Shown one piece after another: positions 44,057 to 52,688 of a stretch of 64,000 bases of DNA. Both the position numbers and the translations under genes were made by a program. This DNA is from Streptomyces sp. AC512_CC834 (GTDB taxonomy: Bacteria; Actinomycetota; Actinomycetes; Streptomycetales; Streptomycetaceae), in assembly GCF_019049325.1 (NCBI RefSeq), contig NZ_JAGMUO010000030.1, forward strand, positions 97,149 to 161,148, written 5' to 3'. The notes beneath the pieces were generated by a model. That model was given only the letters and a program-made list of their open reading frames with translations. It was not told where the DNA came from and did not search any database. Every line of letters begins with the position of its first letter. Position 1 is the first letter of the stretch.

Positions 44057-44731
44057 CTACCGGCCGTCCGCCTGGCTGCCCGCCCACAGGGTGCGGACGT
44101 GCGCGAGGTGGCGGCGCATGCACTCCTCCGCCTCCTGGATCCGGCCGTTGACCATCAGATCCAGCAGTTCGACGTGCTCCTGGGCGGAAGCGACCAGCCG
44201 CCCGGTCCCGTTCAGGCTGCCCAGTCCGAACAGGCGTGAACGCTTGCGGAGGTCGGCGACCACCTCCACGAGATGGTGGTTGCCGGCCAGGGCCAGCAGC
44301 TCGAGGTGGAACCTGTGATCCGCTTCGAGGTACTTGAGGATGTCATGTTCCTGGGCCGCGGTGACGATCTGGTGGGCCAGCGGACGCAGGGCTTCCAGTT
44401 GCTCGACGGCCGTCGTCGCGGCGACGCGTCCCACGGTGGGGACCTCGATGAGGGTTCGGATCTCGGTGAACTCGTCGAGGTCCTGCTCGGTCATCTCAGT
44501 GACCCGGAACCCCTTGTTGCGTACCGCTTCGACCAGGCCCTCCCTGGCCAGGTCCAGCATGGCCTCGCGCACCGGGGTGGCGGACACGCCGAGTTCCGCC
44601 GCCAGGGCGGGGGCGGAGTAGATGACACCCGGACGGAGGTCGCCGGCTATGAGGGCGGCCCGGAGCGCGTTCGCGACCTGATCGCGCAGATGGCTCTGGA
44701 CGGAGAGCGGCTGGGTTTTGAGATGAGGCAT
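44057..44731 (-). CDS. GntR family (FadR/FCD) transcriptional regulator
   Basis: A 224-residue repressor-type protein. The N-terminal winged helix is LRAALIAGDLRPGVIYSAPA with LGVSATPVREAMLDLAREGL; the C-terminal FCD all-helical domain contains metal- or acid-binding residues (EADHRFHLELLALAGNHHL and later HVELLDL). ATG start with AGGAG upstream. It follows the aminopeptidase genes and precedes the collagenase gene on the same strand, so it may control peptide or protein catabolism. Confidence 0.9.
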   Translation of the reverse strand: MPHLKTQPLSVQSHLRDQVANALRAALIAGDLRPGVIYSAPALAAELGVSATPVREAMLDLAREGLVEAVRNKGFRVTEMTEQDLDEFTEIRTLIEVPTVGRVAATTAVEQLEALRPLAHQIVTAAQEHDILKYLEADHRFHLELLALAGNHHLVEVVADLRKRSRLFGLGSLNGTGRLVASAQEHVELLDLMVNGRIQEAEECMRRHLAHVRTLWAGSQADGR

Positions 44732-44812
44732 CTCTGCTCCTCCGTCCGACCAGCCAACGACCTCCCACCATACAATGTCACGTTGCCTTGACAGTCCGAC
44801 GGTTGCGCCCGG

Positions 44813-46258
44813 TCAGCGCAGAGACGCCATCCAGGCCTCCACCTCTTCGGCGCCGCGGGGCAGTTCCGACGACAGACACAGGGGCCCGTCGGCCGTGATG
44901 ACGAAGTCGTCCTCGATCCGTACGCCGATGCCGCGCAGTTCCTCGGGCACCGTCAGATCGTCGGGCCGGAAGTACAGCCCGGGCTCGACGGTCAGGACGT
45001 GACCGGGCGCGAGCACACCGTCCAGGTAGGTCTCCCTGCGGGCACCGGCACAGTCGTGACAGTCCAGGCCCAGCATGTGGCCCGAGCCGCAGACGGTGTA
45101 CCGGCGGTACAGGTCGGACTCGGGTGTCGAAGCCGTCCTGCCGTACGGCCGAAGACCCCACGCGTCGAGTCCCTCGGCGATGACCCGCATCGCGGCGTCG
45201 TGGAAGTCCCCGTACCGCGCGCCGGGCCGCAGGGCGGCGATCCCGGCCGACTGCGCGGCCGACACCAGGTCGTAGACGCGCCGTTGGACGTCGGTGAAGC
45301 GACCGCTGACCGGCAGTGTTCGCGTGACGTCCCCGGTGTAGAAGGAGTCGGCCTCGACACCCGCGTCCAGCAGGAGCAGCTCCCCGTCCCGCACCGGACC
45401 GTCGTTGCGCGTCCAGTGCAGGACGCAGGCGTGCGACCCGGCTGCCGCGATGGTCTCGAAGCCCAGCCCGTGACCCCCGAGCCGGGCACGCCGGTTGAAG
45501 GTGCCCTCGATCCAGCGTTCTCCACGCGCGAGGCGCGTGGCGTCGCGCAGTTCGCCGACGACATCGTGGAAGCCGGCGACCGTCCAGTCCACGGCCGAAC
45601 GCAGCTCCTCGACCTCCCACTCGTCCTTGACCAGCCTCAACTCCGACAAAAAAGCGTCCAGTTCGGCGTCGGCTCGCGGGACCGGCGCCACCATCGAGTC
45701 GACGTGCGCGTCCACACCGCGCAGTATCCGGGTCGGTACGTTCCCGCGAAGGGCCCGTTCCAGGTCGTCGCGTGCCGCGGCCTCGATGCCGAGCGCGGCC
45801 GAGGTCTCCGGGAGCGTCCGGCGCCGACCGGTCCAGAACTCGCCGTGCCGCCGGTCGCTGTGGAGTTCCGCGCCGTTCGGCCCACCGTCACGCGGAGACC
45901 GGGGCCGGGTGAACAGAGTCGTCGTGTGCCCGGTCCCGGTGGGTTCAAGGACCAGGACGCTGTCGGGTACCGCCTGCGTCCCGAGTTCCGCGGTGAGATG
46001 GACGAAGGCGGAGTGCGGCCGGAACGTGTAGTCGAAGTCGTTGCTCCTGACCTTCAGCCCGCCCGACGGGACGACGACGCGTTCACCGGGAAAACGCTCG
46101 GACACCGTCGAGCGCCGCTTGGACGCGTAGGCCGCTCCCGTCAGGAGCGGCAGCCTGCGGCTCGTATCCGCCCACCCTCCTTGAAAGGGACCGCTCTGCG
46201 CGGCCGGTGGTTCGTGATCGCCGTTGCTGATGTCAAGCAAGCCGTCCTGCTCCTTCAT
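44813..46258 (-). CDS. M24B aminopeptidase P (Xaa-Pro aminopeptidase), copy 1
   Basis: A 481-residue metallopeptidase removing N-terminal residues before proline. It has an N-terminal creatinase-like domain and a C-terminal pita-bread domain with metal ligands in LLLDAGVE, GDVTRTLPV, GSGHMLGLDCHD, LTVEPGLYF and GVRIEDDFVI. The ATG at 46258 has GGGGGA upstream; a GTG 11 codons earlier lacks one. About half its residues match the next gene upstream, a tandem paralogue 67 bp away. Confidence 0.92.
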   Translation of the reverse strand: MKEQDGLLDISNGDHEPPAAQSGPFQGGWADTSRRLPLLTGAAYASKRRSTVSERFPGERVVVPSGGLKVRSNDFDYTFRPHSAFVHLTAELGTQAVPDSVLVLEPTGTGHTTTLFTRPRSPRDGGPNGAELHSDRRHGEFWTGRRRTLPETSAALGIEAAARDDLERALRGNVPTRILRGVDAHVDSMVAPVPRADAELDAFLSELRLVKDEWEVEELRSAVDWTVAGFHDVVGELRDATRLARGERWIEGTFNRRARLGGHGLGFETIAAAGSHACVLHWTRNDGPVRDGELLLLDAGVEADSFYTGDVTRTLPVSGRFTDVQRRVYDLVSAAQSAGIAALRPGARYGDFHDAAMRVIAEGLDAWGLRPYGRTASTPESDLYRRYTVCGSGHMLGLDCHDCAGARRETYLDGVLAPGHVLTVEPGLYFRPDDLTVPEELRGIGVRIEDDFVITADGPLCLSSELPRGAEEVEAWMASLR

Positions 46259-46325
46259 CCGGGAATCCCCCTGTCGTGTGTCGTGGCTCACTGCGTGGTG
46301 ACCGGCCGGTCCGGGGCAGAGGGCG

Positions 46326-47765
46326 TCAGCGGCGCAGCCGGGCCATCCAGGCTTCCACCTCGTCCGCCTCCCGGGGCAGGCCGGCCGAGAGGTTCTCGTT
46401 GCCTTCCTCGGTCACCAGGATGTCGTCCTCGATCCGCACACCGATGCCGCGGTACTCCTCCGGAACGGTCAGGTCGTCGCACTGGAAGTACAGGCCCGGC
46501 TCGACGGTGAGCACCATGCCCGGTTCCAGCGTGCCGTCCACGTACATCCCGGTCCTGGCCCTGGCGCAGTCGTGGACGTCCAGGCCGAGCATGTGACCGG
46601 TGCCGGCCAGGGTCCAGCGGCGCTGCAGCCCGAGTCCGTGGGCCTCGTCCGGCGAGCGCCCCTCGAACAGCCCCCAGGCGGCCAGGTGCTCGGCCAGTAC
46701 CCGTTGCGCGGCGTCATGGAAGTCCCGGTACGCGGCGCCCGGCTTGACCACGGCGATGCCGGCCTCCTGCGCCGCGTACACCGCTTCGTAGATCTTGCGC
46801 TGGACCGGGGTGAAGCGACCGTCGACGGGCAGGGTGCGGGTGACGTCGGCGGTGTAGAGGTCACGGGTCTCCACCCCGGCGTCCAGCAGCAGGAGATCAC
46901 CGGGGCGGGCCTCGCCGTCGTTGCGGACCCAGTGCAGCGTCGTGGCGTGCGACCCTGCCGCGCAGATGGACGCGTAGCCGACGTCATTGCCCTCGATCCG
47001 TGCGCGCGTGTGGAACGCGCCTTCGACGACGCGCTCGGACGTCGGTGCGGCGGTCCCGAGGACGCGGACGACGTCCTCGAAGCCGCGGGCGGTGGCTTCG
47101 CAGGCGAAACGGAGGTCGGCGATCTCGAACTCGTCCTTCACCAGGCGCATTTCGGAAAGCGTCACCCGGAACTCGTCGTCGCGCTCGGCTGTCGTCCGAC
47201 GGGCGAGGGCGGCGTCGATGTCCGCGTCGTGGCCCCGCAGCAGGCGCACCGGGCCGGTGGCCGCGGCGAGCCGCTCGGTGAGCGTGCGGACGTCGCCGCA
47301 CGGCAGACCGAGCAACTGCTCGTTCTCGGCAAGGCTGTTGCGGCGCCCGTCCCACAGCTCGCCATGGTGGTCGAGCCAGAACTCGCCGTCCTCGCGGCCG
47401 GAACGCGGGAGCAGGTGGGCGACGGCCCGGTGTCCGCCGTACCGTCCGGGTTCCAGGACCAGTACGGCGTCCGGGGACTGGTCGCCGGTCAGGTAGACGT
47501 AGTCCGAGGAGGGCCGGAAGGGATACGCCGTGTCGTTGGCGCGGACCTTCGGGTTGCCGGCCGGGACGACCAGCAGCTCGCCGGGGAACCGGGCGGACAG
47601 TTCCGCCCTGCGACGCGCGGTGTACGCCGCCGACGCGACCGGTTCGAGACCGTGCCGCTCGGTGTCGGCCCAGCCCCGCCTCATGTTCTCCGCGAGTTCG
47701 GTGCTCACCTGCCGGTACAGGCCGTTCTTCCGCTGCCTGCCCTCGTCGTCTGTCTCCGCGGACAT
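46326..47765 (-). CDS. M24B aminopeptidase P (Xaa-Pro aminopeptidase), copy 2
   Basis: A 479-residue paralogue with the same metal-site motifs (LLLDAGVE, ADVTRTLPV, GTGHMLGLDVHD, LTVEPGLYF, GVRIEDDILV). Start at ATG 47765 with AGGAGA 5 bases upstream; an ATG at 47792 with GAGGAGG is nearly as good. First gene of the aminopeptidase block, divergent from a LysR-type regulator. Two such enzymes with collagenase nearby suit breakdown of proline-rich peptides. Confidence 0.92.
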   Translation of the reverse strand: MSAETDDEGRQRKNGLYRQVSTELAENMRRGWADTERHGLEPVASAAYTARRRAELSARFPGELLVVPAGNPKVRANDTAYPFRPSSDYVYLTGDQSPDAVLVLEPGRYGGHRAVAHLLPRSGREDGEFWLDHHGELWDGRRNSLAENEQLLGLPCGDVRTLTERLAAATGPVRLLRGHDADIDAALARRTTAERDDEFRVTLSEMRLVKDEFEIADLRFACEATARGFEDVVRVLGTAAPTSERVVEGAFHTRARIEGNDVGYASICAAGSHATTLHWVRNDGEARPGDLLLLDAGVETRDLYTADVTRTLPVDGRFTPVQRKIYEAVYAAQEAGIAVVKPGAAYRDFHDAAQRVLAEHLAAWGLFEGRSPDEAHGLGLQRRWTLAGTGHMLGLDVHDCARARTGMYVDGTLEPGMVLTVEPGLYFQCDDLTVPEEYRGIGVRIEDDILVTEEGNENLSAGLPREADEVEAWMARLRR

Positions 47766-48049
47766 CGCCGTCTCCTGGATCGGATGGGTCATGGACACAC
47801 ACCTCCTCGCGCATCGCCGGTGCCGGTGCGCGGTTCCGAGACGCGGGGTCGAGATTTCCACGAGCGATTCCGCCGGGACAACGGGCTGGGGCATAGGAGA
47901 ACGTGCGGACGATGCATAACGCCGGAGGGCCGGCCCAGGACCCGGTCCCGGTCCCGGACCCGGCCGTCCGAGGCTCCGGTCCCGGTCCCGGACGAGCGAC
48001 AGCACGGGACGGCACCGTGCACACGGCGCCCACGCGCATACTGGACCCC

Positions 48050-48071
48050 GATTCCACGAGGATTCCACGAG
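48050..48071 (+). promoter_or_regulatory. Tandem GATTCCACGAG repeat before the LysR gene
   Basis: GATTCCACGAG occurs twice head-to-tail, ending 16 bp before the LysR start. A related GATTTCCACGAG lies at 47852-47863 near the divergent aminopeptidase gene. Candidate LysR binding sites. Confidence 0.5.
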
Positions 48072-48087
48072 ACAGCGAGGTGTACAG

Positions 48088-49080
48088 ATGGAACTGGAGC
48101 TGCGCCATCTGCGTGTGCTGTGCGCGATCGCGGATTCCGGGAGCGTCGGCCGGGCGGCGGCCGCGCTCGGATTCACCCAGCCCGCGCTGAGTACACAGCT
48201 TCGTCGCATCGAGCGGCTTCTCGGCGAGGGACTGTTCGTGCGCAGCAGTACGGGCGTGGAGCTGACCGGCTACGGCGCGGAGGTCGTGAGCCAGGCCCGC
48301 GACATCCTGGTCCGCGCGGATGCCCTGGGACGACGGCACCCGGGCTGCCCGCCCGCGGCGGCCGGCACACTCCGGCTCGGCGTCACCAACACACCGGTGG
48401 TGCCGATGCTGCTGGACGCCCTCCGCGATGCCTGCCCGGACCTCACGGTCTCCGTCAGCAGTGTGTACGCCACCGGTGAACTCCTCGGGCTCCTGGAAGC
48501 CGGCGAACTCGACGCGGCGCTGGGTGTCGACTACCCGGGGCTGCCGGTGCGGCACTCCTCCGCTCTGGCACACCGCGCCATCAACACCGTCCCGATCTTC
48601 GTGGCCATCCACGCCGGCCACCCCCTGGCCCACCGCATCGAGGTTCCGCTGGAAGAACTGGCGGACGACACCTGGTTCGTCGCCTCCGACGACGGGGTGG
48701 GATGGCCCGGCGCCTTCTACGACGCCTGCCGGGCCGCGGGGTTCAAGCCCGCGGGGACACATGAGTTCCACGTCCTCGACCAGTTGCAGTCGATGATCGC
48801 CAAAGGGCTCGGGGTGACCACGGTCCAGCCCACCGTGTGTCCCGTCGACGGGGTACTGGTCAAGCCGCTGGCGGGAGACCCCCTGTGGCAGCGGCACCTG
48901 CTCGTCTGGCGCCGTGGAATGGTCGAAGCGGCCGTGGTCGAGGCACTTCACCACCACGCCGTCCGCACCTACCGCAACCTGTTGGCCCAGGCCCCGCACC
49001 TGCAGAAGTGGGTGACTCGCGCCTACACACCCACCCGCCTGCCGGACGGGCCCAGAACCGCCCTCGCGGGCCCGGACTGA
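48088..49080 (+). CDS. LysR family transcriptional regulator
   Basis: A 330-residue regulator. The N-terminal helix-turn-helix is ELRHLRVLCAIADSGSVGRA with LGFTQPALSTQLRRIERLLG, and a periplasmic-binding-protein-like effector domain covers residues 90-300. The ATG start lies after GAGG. It is divergent from the aminopeptidase P gene, the classic LysR arrangement, so that gene is the likely target. Ends 8 bp from the convergent MBL gene. Confidence 0.9.
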   Translation: MELELRHLRVLCAIADSGSVGRAAAALGFTQPALSTQLRRIERLLGEGLFVRSSTGVELTGYGAEVVSQARDILVRADALGRRHPGCPPAAAGTLRLGVTNTPVVPMLLDALRDACPDLTVSVSSVYATGELLGLLEAGELDAALGVDYPGLPVRHSSALAHRAINTVPIFVAIHAGHPLAHRIEVPLEELADDTWFVASDDGVGWPGAFYDACRAAGFKPAGTHEFHVLDQLQSMIAKGLGVTTVQPTVCPVDGVLVKPLAGDPLWQRHLLVWRRGMVEAAVVEALHHHAVRTYRNLLAQAPHLQKWVTRAYTPTRLPDGPRTALAGPD

Positions 49081-49088
49081 CGAAAGCG

Positions 49089-50132
49089 TCACCGCCCCCG
49101 CCCTCGCCCCCGCCCTCGCCCCCGCTCTGCGCTGCCCTGCCCTGTCCCGGTGTCTGGACGGCTGCCGGGGCCGAGCGCAGAGGTATGGGGAAGCCACCGG
49201 GCGTCGATGGGTGAGACCCCGGAGGGAGCCGGGACCAGCCGGTACTCGCCGTCCGCGCGGCGCACGTGTCCTGCGGTCGGCGCTGGGAAGTGGCTTCCAA
49301 GCAGGAGAGTTGACGTACCGGCCAGCGAGGCGAGCACCTGGTTCCGGGTCCTGGTCGCGAGTCCGGGATCGATGTCCACAGAGCTGCAGAGCTCCGGATG
49401 GGCCATCTGGACCGGGTGGTGGATGCTGTCGCCGGTGACCAGTGCGGTCTCGCCACGGCTGCTCAGTTCCACCGCCACCTGCCCTGGCGTGTGGCCGGGG
49501 GTGGGCAGCAGACGGATGCCGGGCGCGACGTCCGTGCCCTCGCTCGTGACATCGACGAGGTCGAACAGACCCGCCTCCTGGACGGGGCGGACCGAGTCCC
49601 GGAACATCTGCCGACGAGCCTCCTCCATGTCGACACCCGCCCAGTAGTCCCACTCGGTGCGAGAGGTGAGATAGCGCGCGTTCGGGAAGGTGGGCACCCA
49701 GGTGTCGCCCTCGGCACGCGTGTTCCACCCCACGTGGTCGGCGTGGAGGTGGGTCAGCACCACGAGGTCGACGCTCTCCGGCGGGAAGCCCGCCGTCCGT
49801 AGCCGGGCCTCGTAGTCGCTGTCCAGGTTGTGCCAGGCAGGGTTGGAGCGCCGCTTCCCGTTTCCGATGCCGGTGTCCACGAGCACTCGCATGCCGTCGA
49901 CCTCGACGGCGAAGCTGTGACTGGCCAGGCGCAGGACGTGTTGTTCGTCGGCGAATTCGGGGCTCAGCCAGCGGGTCCGGCTCACGAGGTCGGTGGTCGC
50001 CCCGGGCAGCAGCCACGGACCGGTCCGGGCGGGCAGGGCCACTTCGTCGATGCGTCGCACGGTGTGGTCGCCCACCGTCCACGAAGGGGCGGCGGGACTG
50101 GTGGACCTGGTCGTCTGCGATGAGGTGAACAC
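49089..50132 (-). CDS. Metallo-beta-lactamase-fold hydrolase
   Basis: A 347-residue metallo-hydrolase. The metal motif THLHADH sits at about residues 127-133 (H128, H130, D132, H133), with further ligands in LPTPGHTPGQ and VTGDSIHH. The pattern fits the MBL-fold family containing lactonases. The final 30 residues are a Gly/Arg tail (RGRGRGRGRGR) encoded by a GC-rich repeat and probably not part of the fold. The 5' side carries an operator-like site shared with the amidase operon and TetR gene. Confidence 0.87.
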   Translation of the reverse strand: MFTSSQTTRSTSPAAPSWTVGDHTVRRIDEVALPARTGPWLLPGATTDLVSRTRWLSPEFADEQHVLRLASHSFAVEVDGMRVLVDTGIGNGKRRSNPAWHNLDSDYEARLRTAGFPPESVDLVVLTHLHADHVGWNTRAEGDTWVPTFPNARYLTSRTEWDYWAGVDMEEARRQMFRDSVRPVQEAGLFDLVDVTSEGTDVAPGIRLLPTPGHTPGQVAVELSSRGETALVTGDSIHHPVQMAHPELCSSVDIDPGLATRTRNQVLASLAGTSTLLLGSHFPAPTAGHVRRADGEYRLVPAPSGVSPIDARWLPHTSALGPGSRPDTGTGQGSAERGRGRGRGRGR

Positions 50133-50147
50133 GGCGACTTTCCTTCT

Positions 50148-50170
50148 AAAAGCGATTGGTTTGCGTTAAG
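50148..50170. promoter_or_regulatory. Operator-like site 1 (MBL promoter)
   Basis: AAAAGCGATTGGTTTGCG followed by TTAAG lies 16 bp upstream of the MBL start. It matches site 2 and site 3 in the pattern AAGC, six to eight bases, then TTCGC or TTGCG and a TTA-rich end; imperfectly palindromic. Confidence 0.6.
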
Positions 50171-50194
50171 TCACCGTAGGTCCTACGATCAACT

Positions 50195-50216
50195 AAAGCA
50201 AATGATTCGCGTTTAC
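50195..50216. promoter_or_regulatory. Operator-like site 2 (amidase operon promoter)
   Basis: AAAGCAAATGATTCGCGTTT followed by AC. It shares ATTCGC and the flanking AAGCAA with the TetR-gene site at 51957. It lies 91 bp before the AtzG-like start. Confidence 0.6.
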
Positions 50217-50306
50217 GGTGAGCCCGGGCTCCGGGCTCCGGGCTCCGGGCCCCGGGGCCCGAAACGGTCCCGGCCCGTCGCGCCGCACAGATCCGGAAAG
50301 GACGTC

Positions 50307-50513
50307 ATGACCAGCGAACTCACCCCCCAAGAGGCAGCCCGAGGGGCGTTGCGGGCGGGGCTCCCCCTCATGGACGGCCGACACGAAGAAGTGGCCATGA
50401 CGGCCAACTACATCCACTCCGTGATCAGCACGTTGCGCGAGCTCGATTTCGGCGACACCCCTCCCGCGTCCTCCTACCGAGCCGGACAGGGGAACGCCGA
50501 TGCAACCGTTTGA
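50307..50513 (+). CDS. AtzG-like small amidase partner (DUF4089 type)
   Basis: A 68-residue protein: GLPLMDGRHEEVAMTANYIH and LRELDFGDTPPASSY resemble AtzG/DUF4089 proteins, small helical subunits that bind AtzE-type amidases. The ATG at 50307 has GGAAAGGA upstream; the frame upstream is GC-rich repeat. Its 3' end overlaps the amidase start by 14 bp, strongly supporting a two-subunit enzyme. Alternative: an unrelated leader peptide. Confidence 0.72.
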   Translation: MTSELTPQEAARGALRAGLPLMDGRHEEVAMTANYIHSVISTLRELDFGDTPPASSYRAGQGNADATV

Positions 50514-51897
50514 GCTTTCGCTGACCGAGGCCTCCCGTGCGGTGCGCGCACGGGAGCTGTCCCCCGTCGAACTCACCGAGTCCGTGCTCGCCCGTATTGC
50601 CGCCGTCGAAGGACGGCTGGGCGCCTATGTCACCGTCGCCGCCGACGCGGCCCTGGCCGCAGCGGTCCGCGCCGAACGGGAGATCTCCGGAAGCGGACCG
50701 CGCGGGTCACTGCACGGAATCCCCATGGCGCTCAAGGATCTGATCGACGCCGAGGGGTTGCCGACGACCGCGAGCTCGCACGTACGGGCAGGGCACGTGG
50801 CGGAACGCGACAGCCGGGTGGCCGAACGGCTGGGCGCCGCCGGGGCCGTCCTCCTGGGCAAGACGCACACGCACGAGTTCGCCTACGGCCTGACCACTCC
50901 GCAGACGAACAATGCCTGGGACCACAGCCGGGTCGCGGGCGGGTCGAGCGGCGGCTCGGCGGTAGCTGTCGCCGGCGGCGGGGCGACGTTCGCCATGGGC
51001 ACGGACACGGGCGGTTCGATCCGGGTCCCCGCGGCCCTGAACGGAGTGGTGGGCCTCAAGCCGACCTACGGCCTGGTCCCACGCACAGGAGTGACCTCGC
51101 TGTCCTGGTCCCTGGATCATGTGGGCCCTCTCACTCGCACCGTCCAGGACGCCGTGCTGGTGCTGTCGGCGACCGCCGGCCACGACGCGCGCGACCCGGC
51201 GAGCGTGTCCGGCCCCGTGCCGGACCGTTTCCCGTTCCAGGGAGGCGACCTGCGAGGACTGAAGGTCGGCGTACCGCGCAACCACTACTTCGACCGGGTC
51301 ACGCCCGAGGTCGAGGAGTCCGTGCGCCGCGCGATCGAGCGGCTGGCGGAGCTGGGGGCGGAGCTCGTCGACGTCGAGATCCCGATGGCGCGTTACATCC
51401 AGGCCGTCCAGTGGGGGCTGATGGTTCCCGAGGCCACCGCCTACCACGAGCGCTCGCTGCGGGCCACCCCCGGCCTGTACGCGGCGGACGTTCGCATCCT
51501 GCTGGAGGCGGGCGAACTCACCTCTGCGGGCGATTACCTCCGCGCCCAGCGGGCCCGCACCATGATGCGGGACGCCTGGGCTCGCATGTTCGACGGAATC
51601 GACGTCCTCGCCGCGCCGACGGTGCCGATGACCGCCGCCGAGGCCGGGCAGGGTGCCGTCGAGTGGGCCGATGGCACGACCGAGGCCGTGTCGGACAGCT
51701 ACGTCCGCCTCTGCGCCCCCGCCAACATCACCGGCGTCCCGGCCCTCACCCTGCCGGTCGGTCACGACCGCGCCGGACTGCCGATCGGTATGCAGCTCAT
51801 GGCGCGCCCCTTCCACGACGCGACGGTGCTCCGTGTCGGCCGGGCCTACGAGGAGTCGGCGGCCGGAGCGGGGCGGCTCGCTCCCGTCGCTGCCTGA
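50500..51897 (+). CDS. Amidase-signature family hydrolase (AtzE-like)
   Basis: A 465-residue amidase with Ser-cisSer-Lys triad: K79 in ALKDL, S150 in AGGSSGGSAV and nucleophile S173 in DTGGSIRVPAA. The start ATG overlaps the AtzG-like gene by 14 bp. AtzE-type enzymes with a small G-subunit hydrolyse carboxybiuret-like amides; other amidases act on aryl or cyclic amides. Flanked by an MBL hydrolase and a TetR regulator with shared operator-like sites, so it is part of an inducible degradation module of unknown substrate. Confidence 0.92.
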   Translation: MQPFELSLTEASRAVRARELSPVELTESVLARIAAVEGRLGAYVTVAADAALAAAVRAEREISGSGPRGSLHGIPMALKDLIDAEGLPTTASSHVRAGHVAERDSRVAERLGAAGAVLLGKTHTHEFAYGLTTPQTNNAWDHSRVAGGSSGGSAVAVAGGGATFAMGTDTGGSIRVPAALNGVVGLKPTYGLVPRTGVTSLSWSLDHVGPLTRTVQDAVLVLSATAGHDARDPASVSGPVPDRFPFQGGDLRGLKVGVPRNHYFDRVTPEVEESVRRAIERLAELGAELVDVEIPMARYIQAVQWGLMVPEATAYHERSLRATPGLYAADVRILLEAGELTSAGDYLRAQRARTMMRDAWARMFDGIDVLAAPTVPMTAAEAGQGAVEWADGTTEAVSDSYVRLCAPANITGVPALTLPVGHDRAGLPIGMQLMARPFHDATVLRVGRAYEESAAGAGRLAPVAA

Positions 51898-51956
51898 GGG
51901 AACGCGGACGTTCGGACGTTCCGGTCGACGTGCGGGCGCGTGGCCGGCCACCTCCT

Positions 51957-51979
51957 AGAAGCAACGGATTCGCATTAAG
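51957..51979. promoter_or_regulatory. Operator-like site 3 (tetR promoter)
   Basis: AGAAGCAACGGATTCGCATT followed by AAG ends 8 bp before the TetR start. It matches sites 1 and 2, which implies autoregulation. Confidence 0.6.
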
Positions 51980-51987
51980 GTGATCGC

Positions 51988-52551
51988 ATGAGTCCCAAGC
52001 CCATGGCCCGCCCCGGTGGGCGCAGCGCACGCGTACAGGAGTCCGTCCATGCGGCGGTACGTGAACTCGTGGAGGAGAAGGGCCGCGACGCGCTCACGGT
52101 CCCGATGGTGGCGACCCGGGCAGGCGTGACCCCCTCCACGGTCTACCGTCGCTGGGGCGACCTGCAAGAACTCCTGTCCGACGTCGCCGTCGAGCGACTG
52201 CGCCCGGAAACGGATCCGGCGGATCTCGGAGGTCTGCGGGCCGATCTCGACGCGTGGGCGGAACAGTTCCTCGACGAGATGGCCTCGCCGCCCGGGCGTG
52301 CCTACATCCGGGACGCCCTGCTCGGCGACCCCGACGGCACCAATGCCGGTCAGTGTTCGGCGTACGCCGCCGAGCAGATCGACGCCGTGCTGGCCCGTGC
52401 GGTGCGGCGGGGGGAGCCGGTGCCCGAGACGGAACTGCTGATCGACCGTGTCGTGGCGCCGATCATGTACCGCATCCTCTTCCGTCCCGGCCGGCTGGAC
52501 GCCGCATACGCGCGCGAGCTCGTGACGAACGCCCTCCACCGACAGGTCTGA
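51988..52551 (+). CDS. TetR family transcriptional regulator
   Basis: A 187-residue repressor. Helix-turn-helix residues 15-65 (VQESVHAAVRELVEEKG, VATRAGVTPSTVYRRWGDLQ) precede a ligand-binding domain of the TetR_C_16-like type. The ATG at 51988 lies 8 bp after operator-like site 3. It probably represses the MBL gene, the amidase operon and itself until a substrate is present. Confidence 0.9.
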   Translation: MSPKPMARPGGRSARVQESVHAAVRELVEEKGRDALTVPMVATRAGVTPSTVYRRWGDLQELLSDVAVERLRPETDPADLGGLRADLDAWAEQFLDEMASPPGRAYIRDALLGDPDGTNAGQCSAYAAEQIDAVLARAVRRGEPVPETELLIDRVVAPIMYRILFRPGRLDAAYARELVTNALHRQV

Positions 52552-52688
52552 CGGACGCCTCGGAACGCGTGGACCGACACCTACATACGGCAGTTCGAGC
52601 CTGAGGACTCGTAGAAGCCCAGCTAAACGAATTCTGTCCAAGTAGACTTAGACACGTCGTGGTCGATCGAGGCTGGTGGAGAGTTCCG

